Source: Streptomyces prunicolor NBRC 13075 (lineage in GTDB: Bacteria; Actinomycetota; Actinomycetes; Streptomycetales; Streptomycetaceae). From it: 64,000 nt of DNA. Position numbers and translations under genes: made by a program. The DNA is taken from NCBI RefSeq assembly GCF_000367365.1, contig NZ_BARF01000050.1, positions 124,001 to 188,000 of the forward strand, written 5' to 3'. A model generated the notes under the pieces. It searched no databases and was not told the DNA's origin. It saw nothing but the letters and a program-made list of their open reading frames with translations. Of the stretch, positions 9,631 to 18,508 are shown one piece after another (position 1 is the first letter of the stretch; every line of letters starts with the position of its first letter).

Positions 9631-9877
9631 GCGACTTGGCATAGAGGGCATCGACCAGTTCCCCCACATTCTTGACTCCGGAGAGTTCGACCCGCTGGAT
9701 GTGCAGGGACAGGGCCTCCATCGCCAGCATCACGATCTCCGCGCGATCCACGGAGTTGGCTCCGAGGTCCGTGAGCCGATCGCCGGGCTTGATCTCCCGC
9801 CCCTCGACATCCGGAAGCACCTCGTAGATGTTGTTCTGCACCAGGGCGAAGATCTCTGCGTGTCGCTGTGCTGTCAT
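9620..9877 (-). CDS. Stand-alone acyl carrier protein (donor ACP for HMGS)
   Basis: Acyl carrier protein of 85 aa with the phosphopantetheine attachment motif DLGANSVDR (Ser42). It is expected to carry malonyl, then acetyl, to the HMGS enzymes. The ATG start at 9877 is preceded by an AAGGAG SD. It lies between HMGS copy 2 (70 bp upstream) and the decarboxylating KS, whose start overlaps its end. It would need 4'-phosphopantetheine from a transferase such as the Sfp-type enzyme at 17808-18443. It is the only discrete ACP visible in the window, although there are two HMGS enzymes. Confidence 0.93.
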   Translation of the reverse strand: MTAQRHAEIFALVQNNIYEVLPDVEGREIKPGDRLTDLGANSVDRAEIVMLAMEALSLHIQRVELSGVKNVGELVDALYAKSHGQ

Positions 9878-9947
9878 TCCCTCACTCCTTGACCCAGGCG
9901 TATGCGGTACGGGGCTTCTCCCTGTCGGGGCAGTTCGGTGCCGCGCC

Positions 9948-11207
9948 CTAGTTCCAGCGGTATTCGCGGTGAAACTCGTGGATCCGTTCCAGGATCAGGC
10001 GCCCCTTCGGCCCGGAGGCCTGGACCTGCCCCGGGACATGCGACTCGTCGAGCTTCCAGTTCCGGGTGCCGAAGGCGACGGCCCCCTTCCCGGTCAGCAG
10101 TCGCTCGTACTCCTCGATGGACAGGGAGTGCCGATCGTCGAGGTGCCGGGAGATCTCCATCGCGCGCAGCCGCCGCTGCCCATCTGGCGTGGCGACGCCG
10201 CTGTAGAACTCGGAACAGCAACCGGAACCGTACGAGAACACGCCGATGCGCTGGGCCGTGTCGAAGCGGGCGTTGTCGATCGTGCCGGCGAGCGACAGGA
10301 ACACGGTGCCGCCCATGATGTTCCCGGTGCGCTGGCAGTACCGGAGCCCCGGTGACACCCTGCGTTCGAAGTCCGCTTCGATGTCTTCCCGGCGGGACTT
10401 GGTCGTCTTCCGCATCATCGTCCGATGAGCGCCCTTGACCATGCCGCCGAAGGGGGTGTGGAACGCCAGGTACTGGAACGAGTCCCGGTAGTCGACGTCG
10501 GCCACCCGGCGCTGGTACTCCAGGAACGTCTGCTCGCAGCAGTCCAGGTAGGACATCAGGGACAGGTCGGCGTCCCCGGCCTCGCTCTCCGCGGTGGGCC
10601 GGCAGGTGTCCATGACTTCGTGGCCGTAGTAGCCATTGGCGCCAACGTCCACCTGGAAGATGTGCGGTGTGTCGCTGATCAGCATGGCCGTCGCTCCGGC
10701 ACCCGAACTCGGCTCGGCGAACGACCAGTCCTCCGTCAGCGCGTCGCCGCCCTCCACGACGGTGAACCGGGAAATGTCGGTCGTCACGACGAGGGCTTTG
10801 GCCCCGGGAGAAGCCTGTGACAGGACGAAGTTGACCGCCATCTGGAACCCGGCGGTGCCGGAGTAGCAGGCGTTCTTGATCTCCAGCAGCCGACAGTTCC
10901 GGCTCAGCCCGAGGTAGTGGTGGACATACGTGCTGAGGGACTTCCCGAAGTCGATGCCCGACTCCGTGCAGGTGATCAGGAGTTCGATGCGGTCCTTCTC
11001 CGCCTCGGGCAGCGCGTCCACAATCGGCTTGGCCGCGTTGACGCCGAACGTCACCGGATCCTCGCAGGGCAGAGCCACCGCCTTCTGCCTCATCAGCAGG
11101 TTCTCAAAGCGGGCGCTGTCCAGTCGGCGATGGCTGATCAGCTGCATGACGTCCAGAAATGCGCTGCCGCCGAAGACGTTCATCGCTTCGATTCCGACAG
11201 AAAGCAC
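9948..11207 (-). CDS. HMG-CoA synthase-like beta-branching enzyme, copy 2
   Basis: Second HMGS homologue, 419 aa, clearly paralogous to copy 1 along its whole length. It has the same catalytic set: Glu82 (CTESGID), Cys114 (KNACYSG) and the His of AFHTPFGG. The start is GTG 11207, because GAGGGGGAG lies immediately upstream and this makes the N-terminus colinear with copy 1; an ATG at 11228 is less likely. It lies between the acyltransferase (65 bp upstream) and the ACP. Two HMGS genes occur in the myxovirescin pathway, where they add different branches. A similar division of labour here is inference only. Confidence 0.93.
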   Translation of the reverse strand: MLSVGIEAMNVFGGSAFLDVMQLISHRRLDSARFENLLMRQKAVALPCEDPVTFGVNAAKPIVDALPEAEKDRIELLITCTESGIDFGKSLSTYVHHYLGLSRNCRLLEIKNACYSGTAGFQMAVNFVLSQASPGAKALVVTTDISRFTVVEGGDALTEDWSFAEPSSGAGATAMLISDTPHIFQVDVGANGYYGHEVMDTCRPTAESEAGDADLSLMSYLDCCEQTFLEYQRRVADVDYRDSFQYLAFHTPFGGMVKGAHRTMMRKTTKSRREDIEADFERRVSPGLRYCQRTGNIMGGTVFLSLAGTIDNARFDTAQRIGVFSYGSGCCSEFYSGVATPDGQRRLRAMEISRHLDDRHSLSIEEYERLLTGKGAVAFGTRNWKLDESHVPGQVQASGPKGRLILERIHEFHREYRWN

Positions 11208-11272
11208 ACGCTCCCCCTCAGTTGACATTGCCTTGGGTGGCGGCCCGGGCCGGCTGAACAAGCTGCCGCCGG

Positions 11273-12133
11273 TCAGCCGGACGCGGATCGGATGCGCTCC
11301 AGTAGCGCCGTCAGGATCCTTCCGGTGCCGATCTCGGTGAACTCCTCCTGACCGAGTTCGGTCAGATGAAGGATGGTGTCCGTCCAGCGCACTGGCTGAG
11401 TGATCTGCTCGATGAGGTTCGTTTCGATCCGAGACCTGTCGTACGGCTTGGCATCGACATTGGCGATCACCGGGAAGGACGGTTCGGCGAACCGGAAGTC
11501 GTTCCCCTGGAGATAGGCGGCGAACTGCCGCTGCGCCTCTGCCATGTACTTGCTGTGAAAGGCCCCGCTGGTCTTCAGCAGCGTGTACCCGACGCCTTCC
11601 GCCCAGTCTTCGAAGATCGGCTGTGCCGCGACGATCGCCGGCTTCGGCCCGGACACCACCACCTGGGTGGGGGCGTTGTCGTTGGCGACCTCGACATCCG
11701 TCAGACCGCTGCCCTCAAGCACCCGCAGGACCTGGGTCCTGTTCATGCCGGTGATCGCGGCCATGGCGCCGCCTTCGATACGCCCCATGGCCTCGCCGCG
11801 CTTCTTCACGAGCTTGAGCCCTGTTTCGAAGTCGAAGACACCGGCCGCGTGGAGGGCGTTGTACTCACCCAGGCTGTGCCCGGCGGCGTAGCCCGGGACC
11901 ATGCCGGTCTCCCGCGTGCTCCGCATGTAGTGCAGTGCGTTCACCACATAGACGGCGGGCTGGGTGTACTGCGTCTCGTTCAGCAACTGGTTCGGGTTCT
12001 CACGGCAGAGTTTCTCGACCGAGTAGCCGAGAGTTTCACTGGCACGGGCGGTGACGTCCGGAAACTCGTCGAACAGCCCACGCCCCATTCCTTTGCGATG
12101 TGATCCCTGTCCGGGAAACATGTACACCGGCAT
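11273..12133 (-). CDS. Trans-acting acyltransferase (malonyl-CoA:ACP transacylase type)
   Basis: FabD-like acyltransferase of 286 aa that would load extender units onto the AT-less PKS modules in trans. The N-terminus has the MFPGQGSHRKGMG motif. The nucleophile is Ser87 in GHSLGEY, a KKRGEAMG segment supplies the conserved Arg that binds the malonyl carboxylate, and SGAFHSKYM is the specificity loop common in trans-ATs. The ATG start lies 11 bp after the P450 stop, in the same operon. An acyl-hydrolase (proofreading) role is the main alternative, but the Arg and the absence of another AT in view favour a loading AT. Confidence 0.92.
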   Translation of the reverse strand: MPVYMFPGQGSHRKGMGRGLFDEFPDVTARASETLGYSVEKLCRENPNQLLNETQYTQPAVYVVNALHYMRSTRETGMVPGYAAGHSLGEYNALHAAGVFDFETGLKLVKKRGEAMGRIEGGAMAAITGMNRTQVLRVLEGSGLTDVEVANDNAPTQVVVSGPKPAIVAAQPIFEDWAEGVGYTLLKTSGAFHSKYMAEAQRQFAAYLQGNDFRFAEPSFPVIANVDAKPYDRSRIETNLIEQITQPVRWTDTILHLTELGQEEFTEIGTGRILTALLERIRSASG

Positions 12134-12144
12134 GGCATGTCCCC

Positions 12145-13359
12145 TCAGACGGCGATGTCCAGAGCCTTGAAGGAGCGGACCGCCATCAGGCCGCGCCGTT
12201 CGGGTTCCGCCACCAGCCGCATCCCGGGGAAGCGCTGCGGCAGCCGTGCGAAGAGGGCCTCGCTCTCCATCTTCGAGAGCGCCGCGCCGATGCAGTAGTG
12301 GATGCCGGCGCCGAAGGACACGGGCTGGCAGTCCGGTCGGCCGATGTCGAAGCGGTGCGGATCCTTGAATCGCTCCGGGTCCCGGTTCGCGGCTCCGACC
12401 AGGCCCATCACGATGTCGCCCGGCCTCAGTTGCCTGTCACCGACCTTGGTGTCGGCCGTCGCTCTGCGGCCGAAGTACTGCACCGGTGCGTCCCAGCGCA
12501 ACATCTCGGACACCGCTTCGGGGGCCAGCCCCGGGTCCTCGGCGAGCGCCGCGTACTGGTCCGGGTGGGTGAGCAGGGCGTACAAGCCGTTGCCGAGCAG
12601 GCTCGACGTGGTCTCGTGGCCTGCCGAGAACAGGAAGATGATGTTGTTGATCAGTTCGTGCCGCGCCAGCTCGCCCTCGCCCTCGGCCGGCAGCAAGGCC
12701 GACAGGAGATCGTCCTTCGGGTCTCGGCGGCGCTGTTCGGCCAGCTCGCCGAAGTACTCGAGGAACCACGCACACGCTTCTTCGGCACGCTGCTGCTGAG
12801 CCTCGCTGATCACCGGGTCGAGCAGGGGCAGCAGTGCGGAGGAGTGGTCTCGGCAGATCTCGTGCCGCTCTTCGGGAACACCGAGCATCATGCAGATCAG
12901 GGCCACCGGCAGCGGCTGCGCGACAGAGGACACGAACTCGCATCCGCCGTCCGCCGCGATGCGGTCGAGGAGCACGTCGACCTTCTGCTCGACATACGGT
13001 CGCAGGGACTCCACGCGCTGGCGGGTGAAGGCCTTGCCGAACTGCCGGCGAATGCGCGTGTGGTCCGGCGGGTCCATGTTCAACAGCCAGGACCGGGAGG
13101 CCAGATCGATCGAGCCCCCCTCGTCGAAGTGGCCGAAGAACCGCCGCTGTCCGGCCCGCCCCATCGCGCTGTCCCGCAGCAGGGCATCGACGTCCGCGTA
13201 GCGGCTGACCAGCCATCCGTTCAGCCGGGCGTCGAAATGCACCGGGTCCAGGGACCTGAGCCGGTCGTATCGGCTGTAGGGATCCCGGATGAAACTCTCC
13301 GACCGCGGATTGAACAGTTCGTCGCCATCCGGGCGTGGAGAAGGTGTCTCGGCTTCCAT
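12145..13359 (-). CDS. Cytochrome P450 monooxygenase
   Basis: Soluble bacterial P450 of 404 aa, probably a tailoring oxidase for the polyketide. It has the I-helix motif AGHETTS (246-252), the K-helix EMLR (285-288) and the heme-binding loop FGAGIHYCIGAAL with Cys356. The start is ATG 13359 (MEAETPSP), with an AGGAG SD about 11 nt upstream; the longer reading frame to 13440 adds residues not expected for the family. It is the first gene of the leftward cluster operon, followed by the acyltransferase after 11 bp. The site of oxidation cannot be predicted. Confidence 0.94.
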   Translation of the reverse strand: MEAETPSPRPDGDELFNPRSESFIRDPYSRYDRLRSLDPVHFDARLNGWLVSRYADVDALLRDSAMGRAGQRRFFGHFDEGGSIDLASRSWLLNMDPPDHTRIRRQFGKAFTRQRVESLRPYVEQKVDVLLDRIAADGGCEFVSSVAQPLPVALICMMLGVPEERHEICRDHSSALLPLLDPVISEAQQQRAEEACAWFLEYFGELAEQRRRDPKDDLLSALLPAEGEGELARHELINNIIFLFSAGHETTSSLLGNGLYALLTHPDQYAALAEDPGLAPEAVSEMLRWDAPVQYFGRRATADTKVGDRQLRPGDIVMGLVGAANRDPERFKDPHRFDIGRPDCQPVSFGAGIHYCIGAALSKMESEALFARLPQRFPGMRLVAEPERRGLMAVRSFKALDIAV

Positions 13360-13586
13360 GGTCTGGATCACTCCTGTGAGTAAAGACCTGCGCGGCGAGA
13401 GCGCAGCGTGGGCTGCGGATTGATGCTGAACGAGCGGCAAACGGAATCCCGCTTCACGCGGGCTGCCTGCGGCAGCATCACAGAACAGGAATCGGCGTCA
13501 GGTCGACTGAACTCGGAAATGTGACGCACGCAGGCCGCAGACGACGGAACGTTGCACAGCTGCCCGGCGACAGTAGGTCCCCGGCG

Positions 13587-13662
13587 ATATTGCCAATAGC
13601 TCGATTCGAACGCAAGAGCCTTTGGCCGATCTCGATCGATGCCATTAAAGAGTTGGCAATAT
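13587..13662. promoter_or_regulatory. Inverted repeat ATATTGCCAA / TTGGCAATAT, possible operator
   Basis: The left arm ATATTGCCAA (13587-13596) and right arm TTGGCAATAT (13653-13662) are perfect 10-bp complements separated by 56 bp. They lie upstream of the P450 operon in the divergent control region. The spacing is too long for a simple hairpin and would suit looping or two half-site binding. No known operator consensus is matched. A regulator-binding role is inference. Confidence 0.4.
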
Positions 13663-13904
13663 ACGCGCGTAGATAGAATAAGATAAATGCAACTATTTCG
13701 CGGACGCGCGCCCACGACCATGTCAGGATGATGTCTACCAATCCAAGGCCACCGCAAACCTTGCCTCCCCACCAATGCCGGAGAGAGCTCCACGTGGCAG
13801 CCGCCGACGAGCCGTGGATCATGGCCGAATCGGATCTGCACTCTGACCGAATTCCCACCCCACCGGGGTCCGGAATCACGACGCATTGCGCCTGGAATCA
13901 TTGC

Positions 13905-13934
13905 TTCAAACTCTCATTGCAAACACTTTACAAT
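13905..13934 (+). promoter_or_regulatory. Candidate promoter for the halogenase operon
   Basis: TTCAAA (13905-13910) and TACAAT (13929-13934) form -35 and -10 like hexamers with an 18-bp spacer. They lie about 200 bp upstream of the halogenase start in locally AT-rich DNA. Streptomyces promoters vary widely, so this is a suggestion only. Confidence 0.35.
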
Positions 13935-14131
13935 TGCTTTGTCTTCATCTTCCCGTCACGCGCCAACACGCCCTCATCGCCACAGCTCACAGGCCTGCCG
14001 CGGAAAATTTGACGATGCATCAAACCTCTTTACCGAGACCATCTCGAGGGTTAAGACGGGCCCTTGCGCCCCGCCGCAGGTCCGGAGAGCATCACTCCGG
14101 CGAACCGTGATTGACACCGAGGGGGAGTCAA

Positions 14132-15409
14132 GTGATCGATCCGCACAGCGACTACGACGTCGTAGTAATCGGAGGCGGGCCAGGAGGATCGGCCACGGCG
14201 GGATTGCTGGCACAACGCGGACACAGCGTTCTCATAGTGGAACGTGAAAAGTTTCCGCGATACCACATCGGTGAATCCCTGATAACCGGAGCGCTTCCCA
14301 CCGTTGACGCTCTCGGCCTTCGCGAACGCCTGGACCGGTTGGGATTCACCAGGAAGAACGGCGGGACCCTCTTGTGGGGCAAGAACACCCCGCCGTCGAC
14401 CGATACCGGGACCGCCGAACCGGAAGAAGGCGCTCCGGGAAAGGGCACCTGGGGCTTTCGGTTCCGTGAGGCTTCGGAATACGAGCACTCCTACCAGGTA
14501 CGACGCGCCGACTTCGACGCCCTCCTGCTCGGACGTGCGAGAGAACTCGGTGTCCATGTCCTGGAGGAAGCCACCGTCCAGGAGCCGGTGCTCGACGGAG
14601 ACCGGGCCGTCGGCCTCACCTACAGCCTCAAGGGCGATGCGACGAAACGTACCGTCCGGAGCCGGATGATGGTGGACGCCTCCGGACAGGCACACCTGCT
14701 GGCCCGTCACTTCGACCTCGTCGAGTGGCAGGAGGACCTTCGCAACATCGCCGTATGGAGCTACCTCCAGGGCTGCACCCTGTACAAGGGCGACCATGCC
14801 GGCGACATCCTGACCGAGAACCGGCCCGACGGATGGTTCTGGTTCATCCCGTTGTCCGACGGCACTGTCAGCGTGGGGTACGTCACGCCCATCGAGAAGT
14901 ACAAGAAGTCCGGGAAGAGCCTCGAAGACCTGTACACGTCCGAGCTTGCCGAGACGGTGGAAGTGAGCAAGCTCACAAGCACCGCCTTCCGCGCCAGCGG
15001 CTTCCGCACCATCCGCGACTGGTCCTACACCTCCAGCCGCTTCCACGGGCCCGGTTGGGCCCTGGTCGGCGACGCCGCCGCGTTCGTGGACCCGTTGTTG
15101 TCGACCGGCGTGACGCTCGCCATGCGCGGCGCCCACGGCCTGGCCGACGCGGTGGACACCGTCCTGCGGGACCCGCAGTCGGAGTCGCATGTGCTCAACG
15201 CGTACGAGAAGAGCTATCGCCAGTTCCTGGACTCCCTCTTCGACTTCGTGCGCTTCTTCTACAACCGGTCCTTCGGCAAGGAGGACTACTGGGACAAGGC
15301 GCAGGCAACCATCGATCCGGAGAAGGTCCGCACCCGACGTGAGGACTTCGCGACCATCCTGTCCGGTCTGACCGGGATGCGGGAGATCTTCGAGAACCCG
15401 AGCCCGTGA
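14132..15409 (+). CDS. FAD-dependent halogenase 1
   Basis: Flavin-dependent halogenase family protein of 425 aa, predicted to chlorinate or brominate the polyketide or a precursor using FADH2, O2 and halide. The N-terminal FAD-binding motif is VVVIGGGPGGSATAG, followed by FPRYHIGESLI. The halogenase signature WxWxIP is present as WFWFIP, and the second flavin motif is GDAAAFVDPLLSTGV. The start is GTG 14132, immediately after a GGGGGAG SD, and not the TTG at 14111. It is the first gene of the rightward part of the cluster, 37 bp before the hydrolase. A related flavin monooxygenase without halogenation is the alternative. The substrate is unknown. Confidence 0.88.
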   Translation: MIDPHSDYDVVVIGGGPGGSATAGLLAQRGHSVLIVEREKFPRYHIGESLITGALPTVDALGLRERLDRLGFTRKNGGTLLWGKNTPPSTDTGTAEPEEGAPGKGTWGFRFREASEYEHSYQVRRADFDALLLGRARELGVHVLEEATVQEPVLDGDRAVGLTYSLKGDATKRTVRSRMMVDASGQAHLLARHFDLVEWQEDLRNIAVWSYLQGCTLYKGDHAGDILTENRPDGWFWFIPLSDGTVSVGYVTPIEKYKKSGKSLEDLYTSELAETVEVSKLTSTAFRASGFRTIRDWSYTSSRFHGPGWALVGDAAAFVDPLLSTGVTLAMRGAHGLADAVDTVLRDPQSESHVLNAYEKSYRQFLDSLFDFVRFFYNRSFGKEDYWDKAQATIDPEKVRTRREDFATILSGLTGMREIFENPSP

Positions 15410-15446
15410 CACCCCGCCGTTCGGCCAGGAACCGGAGGAAGCCGGG

Positions 15447-16391
15447 ATGCCCGTCGATCCACAGGTCAGGGCTCTGCTCGGCGCACTCGCCGAGGCGGGC
15501 ACCCAACCCGTCGAGAACCTGACGGTTGCCGAGGCCCGGCTCGCCTCCAAGGACTTTCTGCTGCTGCAGGGCGATCCCGAACAGGTCGCCTGGGTCGAGG
15601 ATCGCGTGGTGCCCGGACCGACGGCAGACGTCCCGGTGCGCCTCTACTATCCGGCGGGCGACGGTCCCTTTCCCTGCCTCGTCTACTTTCACGGCGGTGG
15701 ATGGGTGACTCTGGACATCGACGTCTGCGATCCGACTACGCGAGCCCTGGCCAACGACACCGGCTGTGTGGTCGTGTCCGTCGACTACCGCAAGGCCCCG
15801 GAACACCGGTTCCCCGCGGCAGTCGACGACGCTTGGGCCAGCACCGCGTGGGTGACCGAGAACGCCGCCGAACTGAACATCGATCCCGCCAGGATCGGGG
15901 TGTTCGGCGACTCCAGCGGCGGGAATCTCGCGGCTGTGACCGCCCTCCGTGCCCGGGACGTCGGTGGGCCGGCGCTGGCGTGCCAAATCCTGATCCACCC
16001 ACCGACCGACCACAACACGGACAAGCGGTCCTACCTCGACAACGCCGAGGGCTACCTGCTGCAGCGGCACTCCATGCGGTGGTTCTACGGCCACTACCTC
16101 AACGACCCGTCAGAGGGCGCGAATCCCTGGGTCTCGCCGCTGCGCGCGCAGGATCTGTCAGGGCTGCCGCGGGCCCTTGTCGTCACCGCGCAATACGACC
16201 CGCTGCGGGACGACGGCCGGCTCTACGCGGAAAGGCTGGCCGCTGCGGGCACGCCCACCAAGCACAACGACTATTCCGGCGTCACCCACGCGTTCTACCT
16301 GATGTGGGGGGTCCTCGACGCCAGCAGGCAGCTGCACCGAGAGATCGCGGCCGAAGTACGCGACGTCCTGCGGGTCGGTTCACCAGCGTGA
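15447..16391 (+). CDS. Alpha/beta hydrolase, hormone-sensitive lipase (HSL) family
   Basis: Serine hydrolase of 314 aa. It has the HSL-family oxyanion motif FHGGGW, the nucleophile elbow GDSSGG, the acidic residue in YDPLRDDG and the catalytic His in THAFY, giving a complete triad. The ATG start has a GGAGGAAGCCGGG leader. In this setting it could hydrolyse an ester or act in product release, editing or detoxification; the sequence does not decide between them. It follows halogenase 1 by 37 bp and probably shares its transcript. Confidence 0.9.
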   Translation: MPVDPQVRALLGALAEAGTQPVENLTVAEARLASKDFLLLQGDPEQVAWVEDRVVPGPTADVPVRLYYPAGDGPFPCLVYFHGGGWVTLDIDVCDPTTRALANDTGCVVVSVDYRKAPEHRFPAAVDDAWASTAWVTENAAELNIDPARIGVFGDSSGGNLAAVTALRARDVGGPALACQILIHPPTDHNTDKRSYLDNAEGYLLQRHSMRWFYGHYLNDPSEGANPWVSPLRAQDLSGLPRALVVTAQYDPLRDDGRLYAERLAAAGTPTKHNDYSGVTHAFYLMWGVLDASRQLHREIAAEVRDVLRVGSPA

Positions 16392-16525
16392 CCCGCAGGC
16401 GCTGCTTCCGGGTCAGACACGTCGAAAGGCATTCATGAAGAGACACACAGGCATTGACGCGCGTACGACAGTGATGCGCGGGCATCGTGGCACCCCCGCC
16501 ACCGGACGAGTCGGTTGATCCCGCC

Positions 16526-17791
16526 ATGACCAGCCATCAGATCGCCTTCCTGTTACTCGACCTCGCGCTCGTCCTCTCCGGATGTGCCCTGCTCGGCGCG
16601 CTGGCCACCCGGATGGGGCAGCCGGCTGTGATCGGCGAAATCCTCGGCGGCATCCTGCTCGGCCCGACTGTGCTCGGTTCGTGGTCCCACACCGTGGTTC
16701 CGGACGGGATACGGCCGGTCCTCACCGGAATCGGCAACGTCGGCGTAGCGCTGTTCATGTTCGGGCTCGGTCTGGAATTCCACCGCAGCGCGCTGCGCGG
16801 CGGCGGAAGAAGACCAGCCGGTATCGCGATCGGCTCGATGCTGCTGCCGTTCGTGCTCGGCTCATTGCTGGGCGTCGTGCTGGTGGCGACGCACTACCGG
16901 CATCCGCCGGACTCCACGGCCTTCGTGCTGTTCCTCGGTATCGCCATGTCGGTCACGGCCTTCCCGGTGCTCTCGCGGATCCTTACGGACCGCCGGATGG
17001 CAGACACCGAAGTCGGCATGCTCGCCATGGCTGTCGCCGCGGCCGGTGACATTCTGGCCTGGTCCGGGCTCGCCGGGGTGATCGCCCTGGTGGGGCGTAC
17101 CAGCGGCGCGCCATGGCTGGTGGCACTGGTGGTGCCGTTTGCGTTGTTCCTGGTCTGCGTCGTACAGCCACTGCTCCGCGTACTGCTCCCGGTCGACTCG
17201 CCGACCGCCGTCGCGTATCTGTCCGGCGGTGCCCTGGCATGCGGTGCGGTCACCGAACTGCTCGGACTGCACTTCATCTTCGGCACGTTCCTGTTCGGAC
17301 TGATCACCCCGCGCATCCCGGCCACCGAGCGTCTGGCGGAGAAGGTGTTCGGGATCAGCAGGCTTCTCCTGCCAACGTACTTCGTGGTTGCGGGACTGCA
17401 GGTGAACCTGGGACTCACGTCCTCGGCGCTGGGGCTGCTCGCGATCATCGTGCTGGTCGCGGTGGTCGGCAAGGTCGCGGGGACCTATGGCGCCGCCCGC
17501 ATGAGCAAACTGCCTCCGGAGACTTCCACGGTGCTGGCCGTGCTGATGAACACCCGGGGCCTGACCGAGCTCATCGTGCTCACCACCGGCCTGAAACTCG
17601 GCCTCATCGACCAGGAACTCTATTCGGCGATGGTCATCATGGCGCTGCTCACCACCGCGGCGACCGGACCGCTGCTGACGCTGTACAACCGCCGGCTGGG
17701 CGCCGCGACTCCTGCCACCGTGACCGGCACCCCCCGTTCGGCCCCCGTGCCCGCACCACAGCACGCAGAGGAGAAGGGCCTGCACACGTGA
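16526..17791 (+). CDS. Cation/proton antiporter (CPA2/KefB-like membrane protein)
   Basis: Integral membrane protein of about 421 aa with some 12 hydrophobic segments in the sodium/hydrogen exchanger fold. Recognisable features are LGGILLGPTVLG in the early helices, FMFGLGLEFH, and the MNTRGLTELIVL segment near the C-terminal core. The start is uncertain: ATG 16526 (MTSHQIAF) places the first helix normally, while GTG 16487 in the same frame adds 13 residues; neither has a strong SD. Lying between tailoring genes, it may export the product or give ionophore self-protection. That role is inference. Confidence 0.87.
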   Translation: MTSHQIAFLLLDLALVLSGCALLGALATRMGQPAVIGEILGGILLGPTVLGSWSHTVVPDGIRPVLTGIGNVGVALFMFGLGLEFHRSALRGGGRRPAGIAIGSMLLPFVLGSLLGVVLVATHYRHPPDSTAFVLFLGIAMSVTAFPVLSRILTDRRMADTEVGMLAMAVAAAGDILAWSGLAGVIALVGRTSGAPWLVALVVPFALFLVCVVQPLLRVLLPVDSPTAVAYLSGGALACGAVTELLGLHFIFGTFLFGLITPRIPATERLAEKVFGISRLLLPTYFVVAGLQVNLGLTSSALGLLAIIVLVAVVGKVAGTYGAARMSKLPPETSTVLAVLMNTRGLTELIVLTTGLKLGLIDQELYSAMVIMALLTTAATGPLLTLYNRRLGAATPATVTGTPRSAPVPAPQHAEEKGLHT

Positions 17792-17807
17792 CCACGAAAG
17801 TGACGGC

Positions 17808-18443
17808 GTGATCGAGGAAATCCTCCCAGCGGAAGTGGCCTCGGCCGTATCGCGCCTCGACGCCCCGGAGGCAGCACTCTTTCCCACGGAACTCGCCCTG
17901 ATCTCCTCGGCCGCGCCCAGGCGGCGGGCCGAGTTCACCACAGCGAGAGTGTGCGCCCGCCAGGCGCTGGCCCGGCTCGGCATCGCTGCCGCGCCCATAC
18001 TCAGCGGTGCCCGGCGGGAACCGATATGGCCCGACGGAGTCGTCGGCAGTATCACGCACTGTGCGGGATACCGCGCTGCCGCGATCGGACGGTCGACATG
18101 GTTCACCACGATCGGTATCGACGCCGAGCCGAACGAACCACTTCCTGACGGCCTGTTGGAACACATCAGTCTGCCGCAGGAACGCCGACGGCGAGCACAC
18201 GCGGACGGTACGCATCTGGATCGCCTGCTGTTCAGCGCCAAGGAATCCGTCTACAAGGCATGGTTTCCGCTGACGCGCCGCTGGCTCGGCTTCGAACAGG
18301 CGGCCATAACCCTGGAACCCGATGGGACGTTCGACGCCGAACTGCTCGTGGCCGGCCCGGTCAGCGGCTTTCACGGACGGTGGCTGGCGCGCGACGAACT
18401 GATCGTGACAGCCATCGCGACGCCCCGCCCAGAGACCCCGTAA
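17808..18443 (+). CDS. Sfp/EntD-type 4'-phosphopantetheinyl transferase
   Basis: Transferase of 211 aa that would activate the PKS and stand-alone ACPs with the CoA-derived phosphopantetheine arm. The signature elements are GSITHC (80-85), the Mg-binding GIDAEP (103-108) and FSAKESVYKAW (from residue 142). The overall length and the RRRAEFTTAR N-terminal motif suit the EntD-like subgroup. The GTG start lies 16 bp after the antiporter stop. Its presence inside the cluster suggests a dedicated activator. Confidence 0.92.
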   Translation: MIEEILPAEVASAVSRLDAPEAALFPTELALISSAAPRRRAEFTTARVCARQALARLGIAAAPILSGARREPIWPDGVVGSITHCAGYRAAAIGRSTWFTTIGIDAEPNEPLPDGLLEHISLPQERRRRAHADGTHLDRLLFSAKESVYKAWFPLTRRWLGFEQAAITLEPDGTFDAELLVAGPVSGFHGRWLARDELIVTAIATPRPETP

Positions 18444-18508
18444 AAACGCGATCCCGCATCAGATGTCAAGCACCAACAAGGCTGAGCGAGTGAGAAGAGG
18501 GAGTAGCC

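Larger units (their letters stand above)
13360..14131. promoter_or_regulatory. AT-rich divergent intergenic region of the polyketide cluster
   Basis: This gap of about 770 bp separates the leftward P450/PKS operon from the rightward halogenase operon and must hold both promoters. Its central part (about 13580-13960) is visibly richer in A and T than the surrounding genes. I see no convincing gene: reading frames here lack SD sequences and family features. It contains a perfect 10-bp inverted repeat and a plausible rightward promoter, listed separately. Confidence 0.7.

Noticed and set aside
14051..15550. 499-aa minus-strand frame opposite halogenase 1
   Set aside because: Antisense frame in high-GC DNA. 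The plus-strand gene has strong FAD and WxWxIP motifs.
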